From Bacteroidia bacterium (GTDB taxonomy: Bacteria; Bacteroidota; Bacteroidia; M30B66): 64,000 nt of DNA. Made by a program: the position numbers and the translations under genes. Shown here in pieces: positions 47,277 through 56,040 of the stretch (the stretch's first letter is position 1; each line of letters opens with the position of its first letter). The DNA is taken from contig JAIBAI010000001.1 in the NCBI GenBank assembly GCA_019695235.1, forward strand, positions 78,476 to 142,475. The letters run 5' to 3'. The notes under the pieces were generated by a model. The model had not been told where the DNA came from. It made no database searches and saw only the letters and a program-made list of their open reading frames with translations.

Positions 47277-50200
47277 TTAGTGCTTCACAAAGCGCTTTTG
47301 CAACGAATAATTTCCCAATTGCACTTTTAATAAATATAAACCTGAGTTTAGTGTTGAAATATCAAGTGAATGTGCAGGGTGGTTTGACAAGGTATTCAAA
47401 ACCTGTTTACCCGAAACATCAAAAATCTCTATGGTATAATTCCCATGCACTTTGTTTTGAAGGTAGAGTTGTAATTGGTTGGTTGCCGGGTTGGGGAATA
47501 GCAACAATGCTGGCGCGGTATCTGATGGTTTCTCAATTTTGAGCAAGCCGCCTTGATTCACCTGAATGGTATCCAACGAATGGCCTTCCTGGTTTGAGTC
47601 AACCACTATGAAGCCCGCTCTTATAGTATTGCCGCTGGCTGTATAGGTCAGTATGATTTGTCCTTCACCTTCGCCTGTATTGCCTGAAACAATAGTCACC
47701 CATTCTGGCTTTTGTGCAACAGTCCAGTTTAACAAACCAGAACCTGTATTTTCAACGGCAATGGTATCGTTTCCGGCTTCCGGGCTAAAATTCAACACTT
47801 TTTTCGACAATTGCATCTGAATAACAGATTGATTGGCTTTAAAAAGTGTGTCATCAATACTGCCATCGTTGCCTAAATCAACAATAATCATCACATCAAA
47901 ATCCGGATTTTCTGGGTTTAATCTGATGGTATGGCTCACATTGGGGCCAAATGGAATTGAGTCGTGGGTAAAGGTTTTCAACTTGTTTTGTGCAAGCGAA
48001 CGGATACGCAGGTTGTAATAGCCTGTGTTTGTTGAATTTGAAATGGTATATGAATGGTCGTCATTGGGTTTGCTTGTAATAATTGCCCCGGGACTTACAT
48101 GCAGAGAATCAATGATAAAGGTCAATGATTCATGTGTTAAAGTATCTTCAATTACTGTTGTAAGCTCAATAATTCGGTTATTACTTGAATTGTTATTGTA
48201 AATCAAGGTGTTTCCGGTTGATTCGAACAAATCAATTTCATTGCTTAATGCGTTTAATCTTTGAAACTTCTGAACCAGTCCATCACGGAAAAGATAAAAC
48301 ATCTGGTTCCCGGCCGTTTTTCTTTTGAGCTCATAGCTGTAATTGCCCGACTTGTCGAGATAGTAATGTCGTGGCTTGTGCGCTGCACCTGTAAGAGGCG
48401 CAAACGACCTTGCAGAGGTCAGACTTTGCAATAGCGCACCTTCCCAGGGGCCTGCATAATTGCCACTTTCGCCTATCCGGAAATCATTGCCTTCAGCCAC
48501 TGCATTTAACATTTCATTACCAAACGACCTGGTAGATGATACAGGTTCAGGGGAAGTAAAAAATTGCGAAATGTCTTTTTTAAATAAATCCTGCACAAAA
48601 AACAGGCTCAACGACCCGATTGCAGAGCTTGAAATTTCTGCACTTTCACTCTTTTGGTATTTCCATTCTACCTTGCTGAATGTGTTAACAGAAGCAATAA
48701 TTCCGGTACCATTATTCATGGGTTTGTTGGGGTCGTAGCAATAAATCTCTTCGCGGTATTGCCCGCCTTCTTGGATGGGCACAATTTTGTATGGAATCAA
48801 GGCATGTTCAAAAAGTTGATCCCCTTCACCATGATGAATGCCAATAACGGGATGCGCTGCATTTGTATCAGCTAATGCGGCTTTTACTCCGGCTAAAACT
48901 TCCTCAGGTGGCAATGCTCTCCATTTTGACATTTGGTTAAGCGCTACCTGAGCAAATTGTGAGGTTTGCATAATGTTCACCGCTTCTCTGAGCTCATCGC
49001 TCATAAACACAAAAGAGAGCTTCTTATTGAAATTAACATCTGGGAATCGGTTATGCGCTAATTCAAGTGAATCCCAGGAAGTAATTGCGATTGATGAAAG
49101 ACCAAAGCAACTTCCCTCATGTTTTCCGGATATAGCCTCCCATTTAAAATAGGCTGCCGGCAAAAGATAGGTATTGCCGAGCGGACTCGTTACATAGCAA
49201 TTTTCGGCGCCAAATGTTTTAAGCCATAAAGGCCAGGAAGGGAATAAACTATTAGCAAGGTTTGTGTTTCCCGGATGAAATGGGAAGGGTGTACCGGGGC
49301 CCCGGTTGGGGTCGTAACGGTAATCAATATTTTGCCATTCACTGGTTGGCCACCAATCATCGCTTGTATTATCCTGCATAAATGCATTTGGGTCGGGGCG
49401 AAAACCAATATCGTATTTTCTTTCAAAAAAGCCTCTTGCTTTCCCATCTTCATCCAAATACCAGCCACAGGCATGGCCGTGTTTGTTGATGCCGAGGGGG
49501 TGCAATTCAGTTGCCCCAGCAATAATTATTTCTGTTTTTCCTGCAAATTCAAATTCACCTGCACTATTTGAAAACATTTTAAACCCTCGTGTCTTGCCAT
49601 TGATATTCTGATCTACAACAATCGCATTGTTTCGATTCATACCATAGGTTTGCATTTTTACATTGCCAAAATCCATTGGTTTGAATTCGTTTATGCCCAT
49701 ATCATAAATAAACGGCTTGCGAAAGGTACCATCAATGTACCAGCCCGTTACACGGTTGTCATTGCTTATACCATATCCGCCATAGGTGGGGTACTTGGTA
49801 AAGCCACCCGAGGTTGTGTAATATTGATAGGCACCAAAAGCCAATGAAGGGCCTTCCATCCATATTTTCCGGTCTAATCCGTTGGCATAATCACCGCAAA
49901 TGATGTTGTTATCGTTAATGCCATGTACCTTGAGATTGGAGCTTATTGGCAAAACATTGCTATAGGGGAAGGTTACATTTCCGTTGGAAGGGTTGAACAT
50001 AAACGGTTTGATGTTTGTCCCATCGCTGTAATGCCCTGCAGCAAGCTCGTGATTATTGATACCACCAAGCCATACCGCAACAGCACCATTAATATCAGCA
50101 GGCTTTATTATCAGGGTATCTACCCCGTTGAAGTAAAATCCGCAGGTTGCACCATCAAGCGTACAATAGCCTACTATGGAGCTGGTATCATTTATGCCAG

Positions 50201-50303
50201 TAACATAAGTTGCACTTGCGTTTTGAATGTCAAACTTGAACTGTGCCTGTAGGTTGGTCAGGGCAAGTAGGAAGAACAGGGTAATTAGGTAGTAGTTTTT
50301 CAT
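47277..50303 (-). CDS. T9SS-sorted extracellular protein with HAF-like repeats and a papain-like domain
   Basis: A 1008-residue protein. I place the start at the ATG at 50303, directly before the signal peptide MKNYYLITLFFLLALTNLQAQ; the frame extends 15 codons further. Residues about 20-300 hold HAF-like units (GINNHELAAGHYSDGTNIKPFMFN and similar). Residues about 380-545 look like an unassigned cysteine-peptidase fold: Cys399 in GSCFGLS, His500 in EHALIPY and Asp524 in YDPNKP. This is inference from spacing and motif shape. A beta-sandwich region follows, then a T9SS type A sorting domain (LLFPNPATNQLQLYL... to the end). Substrate is unknown. It should be secreted through the outer membrane. 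Confidence 0.88.
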   Translation of the reverse strand: MKNYYLITLFFLLALTNLQAQFKFDIQNASATYVTGINDTSSIVGYCTLDGATCGFYFNGVDTLIIKPADINGAVAVWLGGINNHELAAGHYSDGTNIKPFMFNPSNGNVTFPYSNVLPISSNLKVHGINDNNIICGDYANGLDRKIWMEGPSLAFGAYQYYTTSGGFTKYPTYGGYGISNDNRVTGWYIDGTFRKPFIYDMGINEFKPMDFGNVKMQTYGMNRNNAIVVDQNINGKTRGFKMFSNSAGEFEFAGKTEIIIAGATELHPLGINKHGHACGWYLDEDGKARGFFERKYDIGFRPDPNAFMQDNTSDDWWPTSEWQNIDYRYDPNRGPGTPFPFHPGNTNLANSLFPSWPLWLKTFGAENCYVTSPLGNTYLLPAAYFKWEAISGKHEGSCFGLSSIAITSWDSLELAHNRFPDVNFNKKLSFVFMSDELREAVNIMQTSQFAQVALNQMSKWRALPPEEVLAGVKAALADTNAAHPVIGIHHGEGDQLFEHALIPYKIVPIQEGGQYREEIYCYDPNKPMNNGTGIIASVNTFSKVEWKYQKSESAEISSSAIGSLSLFFVQDLFKKDISQFFTSPEPVSSTRSFGNEMLNAVAEGNDFRIGESGNYAGPWEGALLQSLTSARSFAPLTGAAHKPRHYYLDKSGNYSYELKRKTAGNQMFYLFRDGLVQKFQRLNALSNEIDLFESTGNTLIYNNNSSNNRIIELTTVIEDTLTHESLTFIIDSLHVSPGAIITSKPNDDHSYTISNSTNTGYYNLRIRSLAQNKLKTFTHDSIPFGPNVSHTIRLNPENPDFDVMIIVDLGNDGSIDDTLFKANQSVIQMQLSKKVLNFSPEAGNDTIAVENTGSGLLNWTVAQKPEWVTIVSGNTGEGEGQIILTYTASGNTIRAGFIVVDSNQEGHSLDTIQVNQGGLLKIEKPSDTAPALLLFPNPATNQLQLYLQNKVHGNYTIEIFDVSGKQVLNTLSNHPAHSLDISTLNSGLYLLKVQLGNYSLQKRFVKH

Positions 50304-50581
50304 CGCATTAATGTTTAGCTGAGCTACATATCTTAAAACCCATCCCAAAAATTCAAATCAGGAACAAGTTAGCTAGCAGCTCCGGCAAGGTTATCTACAT
50401 CAAAAATAAAAAAAAATTTAGTTTAGTAAGCTGAATACTTGTCTCTAAAATCACTTGCTAAGATCAATGTGAATGAAGCTACACGCATGATTCAGAAGTA
50501 TTCAACCGTTTTGTTGAAAGATATGTGTTTTTAAGCGCATAGCTTAACATTTATCTGAATTTAAATCCTTAACTTCATACT

Positions 50582-50603
50582 GGGGACAGGGGGTGCTGTC
50601 CCC
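50582..50603. repeat. REP-like palindrome GGGGACAG...CTGTCCCC
   Basis: An 8-bp perfect inverted repeat (50582-50589 and 50596-50603) with the loop GGGGTG, GC-rich in an AT-rich gap. It has no T-tract. The shape recalls short palindromes mobilised by REP-associated transposases, but no such transposase is in the window. Confidence 0.6.
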
Positions 50604-50700
50604 GGGCAGAAACACTATTTTGCAAATAGCTGACTATCAGCTACATATCATTTTGTGTCGCTGTAACAGAGGTGTCAAACACGCAAAAAACGCTTTATTC

Positions 50701-50796
50701 ACCAGAAGTTAATGCGGTTGTGATTTGAAAAAATACACCCATTTATCCATCAGAGGTGAATCCGGTAGTGATTCTAAAAAAGACGCCCATTAATCC
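50701..50796. repeat. Two tandem copies of a 48-bp sequence
   Basis: Copies at 50701-50748 and 50749-50796 match at about 38 of 48 bases; each has a core of TGATT, a run of six A and CCCATT. They are non-coding and lie just downstream of the minus-strand cargo gene that ends at 50840. Confidence 0.65.
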
Positions 50797-50839
50797 TTAT
50801 TATTCATTCAGGAGCTGTAAACATAAGCAATGGTGTATG

Positions 50840-52570
50840 TTATTGCTTAAGAATTTTAAAAGTTTGGGTTCCACCCTTCTCAGTGCTTAATTGAACCAGA
50901 TATAGACCGGCGGTTTGCTGTGATAAATCTAAATCACATGTAAGGCTTGTAACAGGAAACGATTTGACCAACCCTCCGGTACTGTTAAAAATCTTTATAT
51001 GCCCCGCAGTGGAATTAGCACGAGCAAGTGTAAACAAACCGCATGTAGGATTTGGGTAAAGCTTAATATCATCAAACTGCTCTATTTTGTCAATGGTCGC
51101 AGGGCTCATGCTCATTTTTTGGATATAAAAGTCCCAGCCCGCCTTCGGACTTAATGAGAAGGCCCCTTCCCCGGGGTCGAAATCAGATGGTCCAACGAAG
51201 GTCCCCCCGGTATATATTGCGTTGGAGCTTGTAACAATAGCATTGATTTGTTGAAGCTGTTGTCCGGTAAATTGCGACATGGACATAAAATCTCCCTCAG
51301 TGTTTAGTCGCACCAATGCTGCGTCATAATTGCCGCTATTGATGAGCCAATGTGTTGCCTGGCCTGGATCTACATCAATGGAGTCGGAGCGACTATTTAT
51401 GCCAATTTGCCAGTTGCCATTGTTATCAATTGCGAGTGCTGTTGCCTCGTCACTACCGGTACTGCCGAAATGTTTACCCCAAACAAAGGTACCATTTGAG
51501 TCAATTTTAAGAGCAATAGCATCAGAATTGCCAGCTGAAATCAGGCTAAATCCGGTACTATCTGCAGGTTCAAATTCCATATTTTGCCAAAAGGTACCTA
51601 CCAAGCATACTGCCTTATCAGCATTCACTTTCAGGTCGGTTGGTATAAAGCCTAATGAGGTAGTTGCAATTGTTTTCACCCATAGGCATTTGAGTTCTTT
51701 GTTTAGTTTGCAAATAAAGCTTGGCACCCCTGCGTTTGGGGCTGTAACCATGAATTTGTCTGGTCCAGGATCAAAATCAACAGTTCCTAAATATACGCCA
51801 GAAAGGTATAGGTTGTCATCACTGTCGGATTCTGTCAACTGCACATCGAGGATATTGGTACTACCACCATAGGAAATAGATTTTGCATCAATATATTCTC
51901 CGTCTGATGTAAGTGTTAATATAAAAATTGCTTGCGTTGAAGAGCTGAGGTTTGCCACCGCAGGGCCCGGGTCAAAATCAACAGTAAAACGGTACCTGCC
52001 GGTTACAATAAGATTCCCGTTACTAAGCAGGGCAAGCCCGGTAGCGATATCGGTATCAATGTATCCAATTGTTTTTACCCACAATAGGCCACCTGTAGCA
52101 TTATATTTTGCAATGAATATATCTTGATCGCTGTTTGCTTTCTCAACTGCTGCCACTTTAAAATCCACAAGCGGGTCAGGGTCAAAATCAACTGTGTCAA
52201 TGTACTCACCAGTGATAAATATATTGCCCTGACTATCAGTAATAAATGCATTCATAACAATGCCTCCCGGCCTTATGCTTCTGATTTGTTTTGCCCATAA
52301 AAAATCACCTGTTGCAGTGGTTTTATTGAAAAAAATATCACTTGATTTACCTGCATCGAAAAAATACTTTTCGCTTCCATGAGCAAAATTTGCATATTCA
52401 GTGAAATTGCCTGCTGCAAGGAGTTGTTCTCCGGGGGCCATTGCCAGGTGAAGATTGTAAGTGCCTGATTTTGAAAAGCCAAACTGCCGTGCCCAGACAA
52501 AATTGGGTACTTGCGCGCTGAGTGTAAACGTAATACAGCAACAAACCAAGGAAATAAATATTCTACTCAT
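50840..52570 (-). CDS. T9SS-sorted beta-propeller-like protein with DFDPG repeats
   Basis: A 576-residue exported protein with signal peptide MSRIFISLVCCCITFTLSAQ and a C-terminal T9SS sorting domain (KLYPNPTCGLFTL... from about residue 503). Between them lie six regularly spaced units of about 67 residues, each with a short acidic motif: VDFDPDP at 127, VDFDPGP at 197 and 264, MEFEPAD at 331, IDVDPGQ at 398 and SDFDPGE at 462. Each unit also contains a GNIFITGEY-type strand and a DIFIAKYNATG-type strand. This resembles SBBP-type beta-propeller blades. The acidic motif may bind calcium. The function is unknown; it is probably a surface-exposed adhesin or binding protein. Confidence 0.85.
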   Translation of the reverse strand: MSRIFISLVCCCITFTLSAQVPNFVWARQFGFSKSGTYNLHLAMAPGEQLLAAGNFTEYANFAHGSEKYFFDAGKSSDIFFNKTTATGDFLWAKQIRSIRPGGIVMNAFITDSQGNIFITGEYIDTVDFDPDPLVDFKVAAVEKANSDQDIFIAKYNATGGLLWVKTIGYIDTDIATGLALLSNGNLIVTGRYRFTVDFDPGPAVANLSSSTQAIFILTLTSDGEYIDAKSISYGGSTNILDVQLTESDSDDNLYLSGVYLGTVDFDPGPDKFMVTAPNAGVPSFICKLNKELKCLWVKTIATTSLGFIPTDLKVNADKAVCLVGTFWQNMEFEPADSTGFSLISAGNSDAIALKIDSNGTFVWGKHFGSTGSDEATALAIDNNGNWQIGINSRSDSIDVDPGQATHWLINSGNYDAALVRLNTEGDFMSMSQFTGQQLQQINAIVTSSNAIYTGGTFVGPSDFDPGEGAFSLSPKAGWDFYIQKMSMSPATIDKIEQFDDIKLYPNPTCGLFTLARANSTAGHIKIFNSTGGLVKSFPVTSLTCDLDLSQQTAGLYLVQLSTEKGGTQTFKILKQ

Positions 52571-52679
52571 AATTCAGATTTTATATAAAAGTACAGTTTT
52601 TTTTTAAACTTAATTTCATTTCTAAATTTTGTCAGTGTATTTTGTAAGCTATTTAAAGTTCAAATTTTATCTGGCTTTC

Positions 52680-52687
52680 TATCTTTG
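52680..52687 (+). promoter_or_regulatory. -7 box TATCTTTG four bases before the EEP-family ATG
   Basis: TATCTTTG at 52680-52687 is followed by AACC and then the ATG at 52692. If used, either the mRNA is leaderless or the true start is the ATG at 52749. Confidence 0.5.
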
Positions 52688-52691
52688 AACC

Positions 52692-53783
52692 ATGAAAATC
52701 GAAATTCACAGGCAAATACAGACCATAAGTGGTATTAAACCGATTAATATGGCACTGACATTGTTTTTGCTTTTGTTTTCTATGAATTGCTTAGCTGGCC
52801 CCAGACCCCCAAAAAAGTATCCGGAAAAGATTTTTCGGGTAGGATTCTACAACGTTGAAAATCTTTTTGATTGGGAAGACGACCCGCTTACCGATGACCA
52901 GCAGTTTTTATCTAATGGAGATTATGGCTGGACAAAAGAGCGTTTTGAGTTGAAAATCAGCCATCTGGCAAAAGTGATTCGCAAAATCTCACCTGATGTG
53001 ATGGGAGTTTGTGAAGTTGAAAACCGGAAGGTGCTTGATTATTTGATTACAAAGACAGTACTAAAAAAAGACGGCTATTCGCTGGTGCATTATGATTCGC
53101 ATGACAAACGTGGCATTGACGTGGGCTTGATTTATAAAAAAGGCAGGATTAATGTGATGAAAACTGCTTCTTATCCGGTTGTTTTTCCAGGTGATATGAG
53201 CAAGCCAAGCAGGGATATATTATATGTCAAGGGCCGAACAGCAGCGGGCCAGGAACTACACTTTTTAGTGAACCACTGGCCCAGTAGAAGCGGAGGAAAA
53301 GAAAAAACCGAACACAAACGCATGTTGGCAGCCAAAACAGCCCGCAGACTTTGTGATTCTATTTTGTTTAGCGACAAAGATGCACGTGTTGTTTTGATGG
53401 GCGATTTTAATGATTATCCCAACGATAAAAGCCTGACTGAAGGATTGGGGGCTCAGGTAGATTCGACAGCTTCCGGACATCAATTCTATAACCTGATGGG
53501 CTGGCAAAGCACCAATAATACAGGCAGTTACAATTACAAAGGCCAGTGGGGTTTTTTAGATCAGTTTGTTGTATCTTCTTCGCTGATAAAGGGTAATGGT
53601 GGCATTCAGGCCTTTTTTAAAAATACTGGAGTAGCTGATTTCAGATTTATTTTTACCAAGGTAAAAAAAGGACAAATTCCTCTTCCTTTTTCAACCTATA
53701 ACCATGAGGGCAAGTACATTGGTGGTTACAGCGACCATTTACCTGTTTATACTGATTTTTATTTCAACCAGGGCAAGCCATGA
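52692..53783 (+). CDS. Endonuclease/exonuclease/phosphatase (EEP) family protein
   Basis: A 363-residue hydrolase of the DNase I/EEP fold, probably exported since a hydrophobic stretch MALTLFLLLFSMNCLAG follows residue 20. Motifs appear in order: FYNVENLFD, the metal-binding Glu in VCEVEN, NHWPSRSGG, GDFNDYP and, near the end, SDHLPVYTD with catalytic Asp-His. Substrate may be nucleic acid, a phospholipid or an inositol phosphate; it is not decided by the sequence. The ATG at 52749 would give a clean signal peptide as an alternative start. It overlaps hutI by four bases (ATGA). Confidence 0.88.
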   Translation: MKIEIHRQIQTISGIKPINMALTLFLLLFSMNCLAGPRPPKKYPEKIFRVGFYNVENLFDWEDDPLTDDQQFLSNGDYGWTKERFELKISHLAKVIRKISPDVMGVCEVENRKVLDYLITKTVLKKDGYSLVHYDSHDKRGIDVGLIYKKGRINVMKTASYPVVFPGDMSKPSRDILYVKGRTAAGQELHFLVNHWPSRSGGKEKTEHKRMLAAKTARRLCDSILFSDKDARVVLMGDFNDYPNDKSLTEGLGAQVDSTASGHQFYNLMGWQSTNNTGSYNYKGQWGFLDQFVVSSSLIKGNGGIQAFFKNTGVADFRFIFTKVKKGQIPLPFSTYNHEGKYIGGYSDHLPVYTDFYFNQGKP

Positions 53784-55027
53784 GTTATCTATTTACAAAT
53801 ATCCGGCAATTGATACAGGCACGTACAATTGCACCTGAGAAAGTTGCAGGAAAAGAAATGGCTAATCTGCCTTGTATCAATGATGCCTGGTTGCGTATAG
53901 AAGGTGAGTTTATTCACACATTCGGTCAGATGAATGAATGCCCTGAACCCGGGAATGACCATGTGATTGACTTGGCAGGTAAACTTGTATTTCCGGCATG
54001 GTGCGACAGCCATACGCATATTGTGTATGCTGGGAGCAGGGAAACAGAGTTTGTTGACAAAATCAGGGGTTTGAGCTACGAACAAATAGCTGCCAATGGT
54101 GGAGGTATTTTAAACTCCGCTGCTAAGCTGCACCAGGCTTCTGAAGAGGAACTTTTTCAGCAGGCAAAAGGCAGACTTGACGAAATGATTGGTTTTGGAA
54201 CTGCTGCCATTGAAATTAAAAGCGGCTATGGACTGAATACGGTGGATGAGCTAAAAATGCTCCGGGTGATTAAGCGTCTCAAAGAAAATTCACAAATAGT
54301 AGTCAAAGCTACTTTTCTTGGTGCTCATGCTATTCCACAAGCTTTCAGGCAGAACCGGGATGGATATATCAGGGAAATAATTGAACAAATGCTCCCGGTA
54401 ATAGCTGAAGAAAAGCTAGCCGATTATTGTGATGTCTTTTGCGACAAAGGTTTTTTTACTGTTGAAGAAACTGATATGATTCTCGCAGCAGCAGCCCGGT
54501 ATGGTTTAAAAGCGAAGATCCATGCCAATGAGTTAGATTATTCAGGAGGGATCCAGGTAGGAGTCAAGCACCAGGCACTCAGTGTTGACCATTTAGAATA
54601 CACCGGGCCTGCTGAAATTGAAGCACTCCTGGCAAGCAACACCATGCCAACGCTTTTACCTTCAACTGCATTTTTCTTGCGCTTAAAACAACCTCCGGCA
54701 CGTGAAATGATAGCTGCAGGTCTTCCAATTGCATTAGCAACTGATTACAACCCCGGATCGTCGCCTTCGGGCAATATGCCATTTGTGCTCAGTCTTGCCT
54801 GTATCAATCTTCGTATGACTCCCGAAGAGGCAATAAATGCAGCCACCATCAATAGTGCTTATGCGATGGGGCTTTCTCAAACGCACGGCAGCATTAGCCC
54901 TGGTAAAAAGGCTAATCTGTTTGTAAGCAAAGATATGCCTTCTTACGCCTATCTACCTTATGCCTTTGGCAGCGGTCGGGTACATAAGGTGATGATAGAT
55001 GGTAAGTTTCAAATATTTGAATGTTGA
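53780..55027 (+). CDS. hutI: Imidazolonepropionase
   Basis: A 415-residue zinc amidohydrolase that opens 4-imidazolone-5-propionate to N-formimino-glutamate in histidine degradation. The metal-binding HxH is H78/H80 in CDSHTHIVYAG. Later motifs are KIHANELDYSGG, VDHLEYTG and LATDYNPGSSP, which carry the remaining metal His residues and the catalytic Asp. Length agrees with HutI (about 400-415). No hutH, hutU or hutG is adjacent, so the pathway genes must lie elsewhere. The start overlaps the stop of the EEP-family gene. Confidence 0.95.
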   Translation: MSYLFTNIRQLIQARTIAPEKVAGKEMANLPCINDAWLRIEGEFIHTFGQMNECPEPGNDHVIDLAGKLVFPAWCDSHTHIVYAGSRETEFVDKIRGLSYEQIAANGGGILNSAAKLHQASEEELFQQAKGRLDEMIGFGTAAIEIKSGYGLNTVDELKMLRVIKRLKENSQIVVKATFLGAHAIPQAFRQNRDGYIREIIEQMLPVIAEEKLADYCDVFCDKGFFTVEETDMILAAAARYGLKAKIHANELDYSGGIQVGVKHQALSVDHLEYTGPAEIEALLASNTMPTLLPSTAFFLRLKQPPAREMIAAGLPIALATDYNPGSSPSGNMPFVLSLACINLRMTPEEAINAATINSAYAMGLSQTHGSISPGKKANLFVSKDMPSYAYLPYAFGSGRVHKVMIDGKFQIFEC

Positions 55028-55139
55028 CCATTTTTCTGCATCAATAGCTTGCGGAGGGTGTCAAATCATAGGAGTCGCAGTTATGCATGATAAATTGAAT
55101 AGCGAAGCTAAAGCCGCTCCACTCACTACGGTTTAGTTC

Positions 55140-56039
55140 TTATATGTTAGTAGTAGTTGTTCTTGTCCACCAATTGAAGTTGTCTGAAATTATTATTTCG
55201 TTTTTCTCCAAATGATGTGTTGTTTTCATTGGTATTGTTCGGAATGCCAAATGGTATTTGTCTGCCAATGCTCTAATTTCTTCTGTGTCGTCATAAGTCA
55301 ACACAAACTTACCTTGAATTTTAGATGTCAAGTAAAACAGTTGCTCGTGATCAATGTCGAAATATGTGTAAAGTCGCTTACCTGCAATAGTATAGGGAGG
55401 GTCTAAGAAAAAAAAAGCGTTTCTATTATGACTGTTTTGTTCAATTACTTTGAAAGCGTCTGCCTGAAAGAATTCAATTTTATGTTTGATGAAATTAATT
55501 GCTCTAATTCTGTCTGCGAGTGTTTTTGCATACCATCTTGAAGCAATGCCTTTTCCATTCTCACCATTTTTGAGCATTCCAGAACCTTTGGCAATAATAC
55601 CACCGTGAAAAACTCTATTTTTTAGAATAGTGCAAAAAGCAATGTCTTTAATTTCTTTATTTGGGTTACTTAGTTCCTTGTGTACGTTTTCATGTGATAG
55701 TTCAAAGTTTAAAATTCTATCAGCAAGCCATTCATTTTTTCCATTAAGGATTATTTCCCAAACTGCTGCAACTTCTTCGTCCAACTCAACCATTGTTATA
55801 TGGTCAGCAAGGTTTTCAAATGCGGCTGTTAAGCTAACAATACCACCACCAGCAAACGGTTCAATTAAATTCTTTTTGTTGTTGTCTTGACGAAGCCATT
55901 CCCTGACAGTCGGGATTAACCAAGTCTTTCCACCCGGATAACGAAAAGGGCTTCTTTGCGGAACAGATGCAACATTGACAACTTGCGTTTGTTGCTTTTT
56001 AACTGTTACATTTTCAAATATGGTTAATTGCTCACCCAT
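55140..56039 (-). CDS. DNA adenine methylase, D12 class (type II restriction-modification methyltransferase)
   Basis: A 299-residue N6-adenine methyltransferase. Motif order is that of the D12/Dam class: FRYPGGK (SAM-binding motif I region, residues 32-38), FAGGGIVSL (62-70) and the catalytic DPPY at 213-216. It transfers methyl to adenine in an unknown recognition site, protecting host DNA from the NotI-family endonuclease encoded next to it (start codon two bases after that gene's stop). Base composition is visibly more AT-rich than the flanks, which is consistent with horizontal transfer. Confidence 0.92.
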   Translation of the reverse strand: MGEQLTIFENVTVKKQQTQVVNVASVPQRSPFRYPGGKTWLIPTVREWLRQDNNKKNLIEPFAGGGIVSLTAAFENLADHITMVELDEEVAAVWEIILNGKNEWLADRILNFELSHENVHKELSNPNKEIKDIAFCTILKNRVFHGGIIAKGSGMLKNGENGKGIASRWYAKTLADRIRAINFIKHKIEFFQADAFKVIEQNSHNRNAFFFLDPPYTIAGKRLYTYFDIDHEQLFYLTSKIQGKFVLTYDDTEEIRALADKYHLAFRTIPMKTTHHLEKNEIIISDNFNWWTRTTTTNI

Positions 56040-56040
56040 T

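Larger units (their letters stand above)
50304..50839. other. 536-bp non-coding region between two T9SS cargo genes
   Basis: No supported gene. An A-rich stretch lies near 50400-50420. It contains the GGGGACAG hairpin (50582-50603) and a pair of 48-bp tandem units (50701-50796), annotated separately. Both neighbouring genes are on the minus strand, so this holds the upstream region of the 47277-50303 gene and the downstream region of the 50840-52570 gene. Confidence 0.7.

Noticed and set aside
55028..55139. Search for a tRNA or attachment site at the edge of the restriction-modification block
   Set aside because: No cloverleaf, T-loop sequence or flanking direct repeat could be found by eye, so no integration site is claimed.
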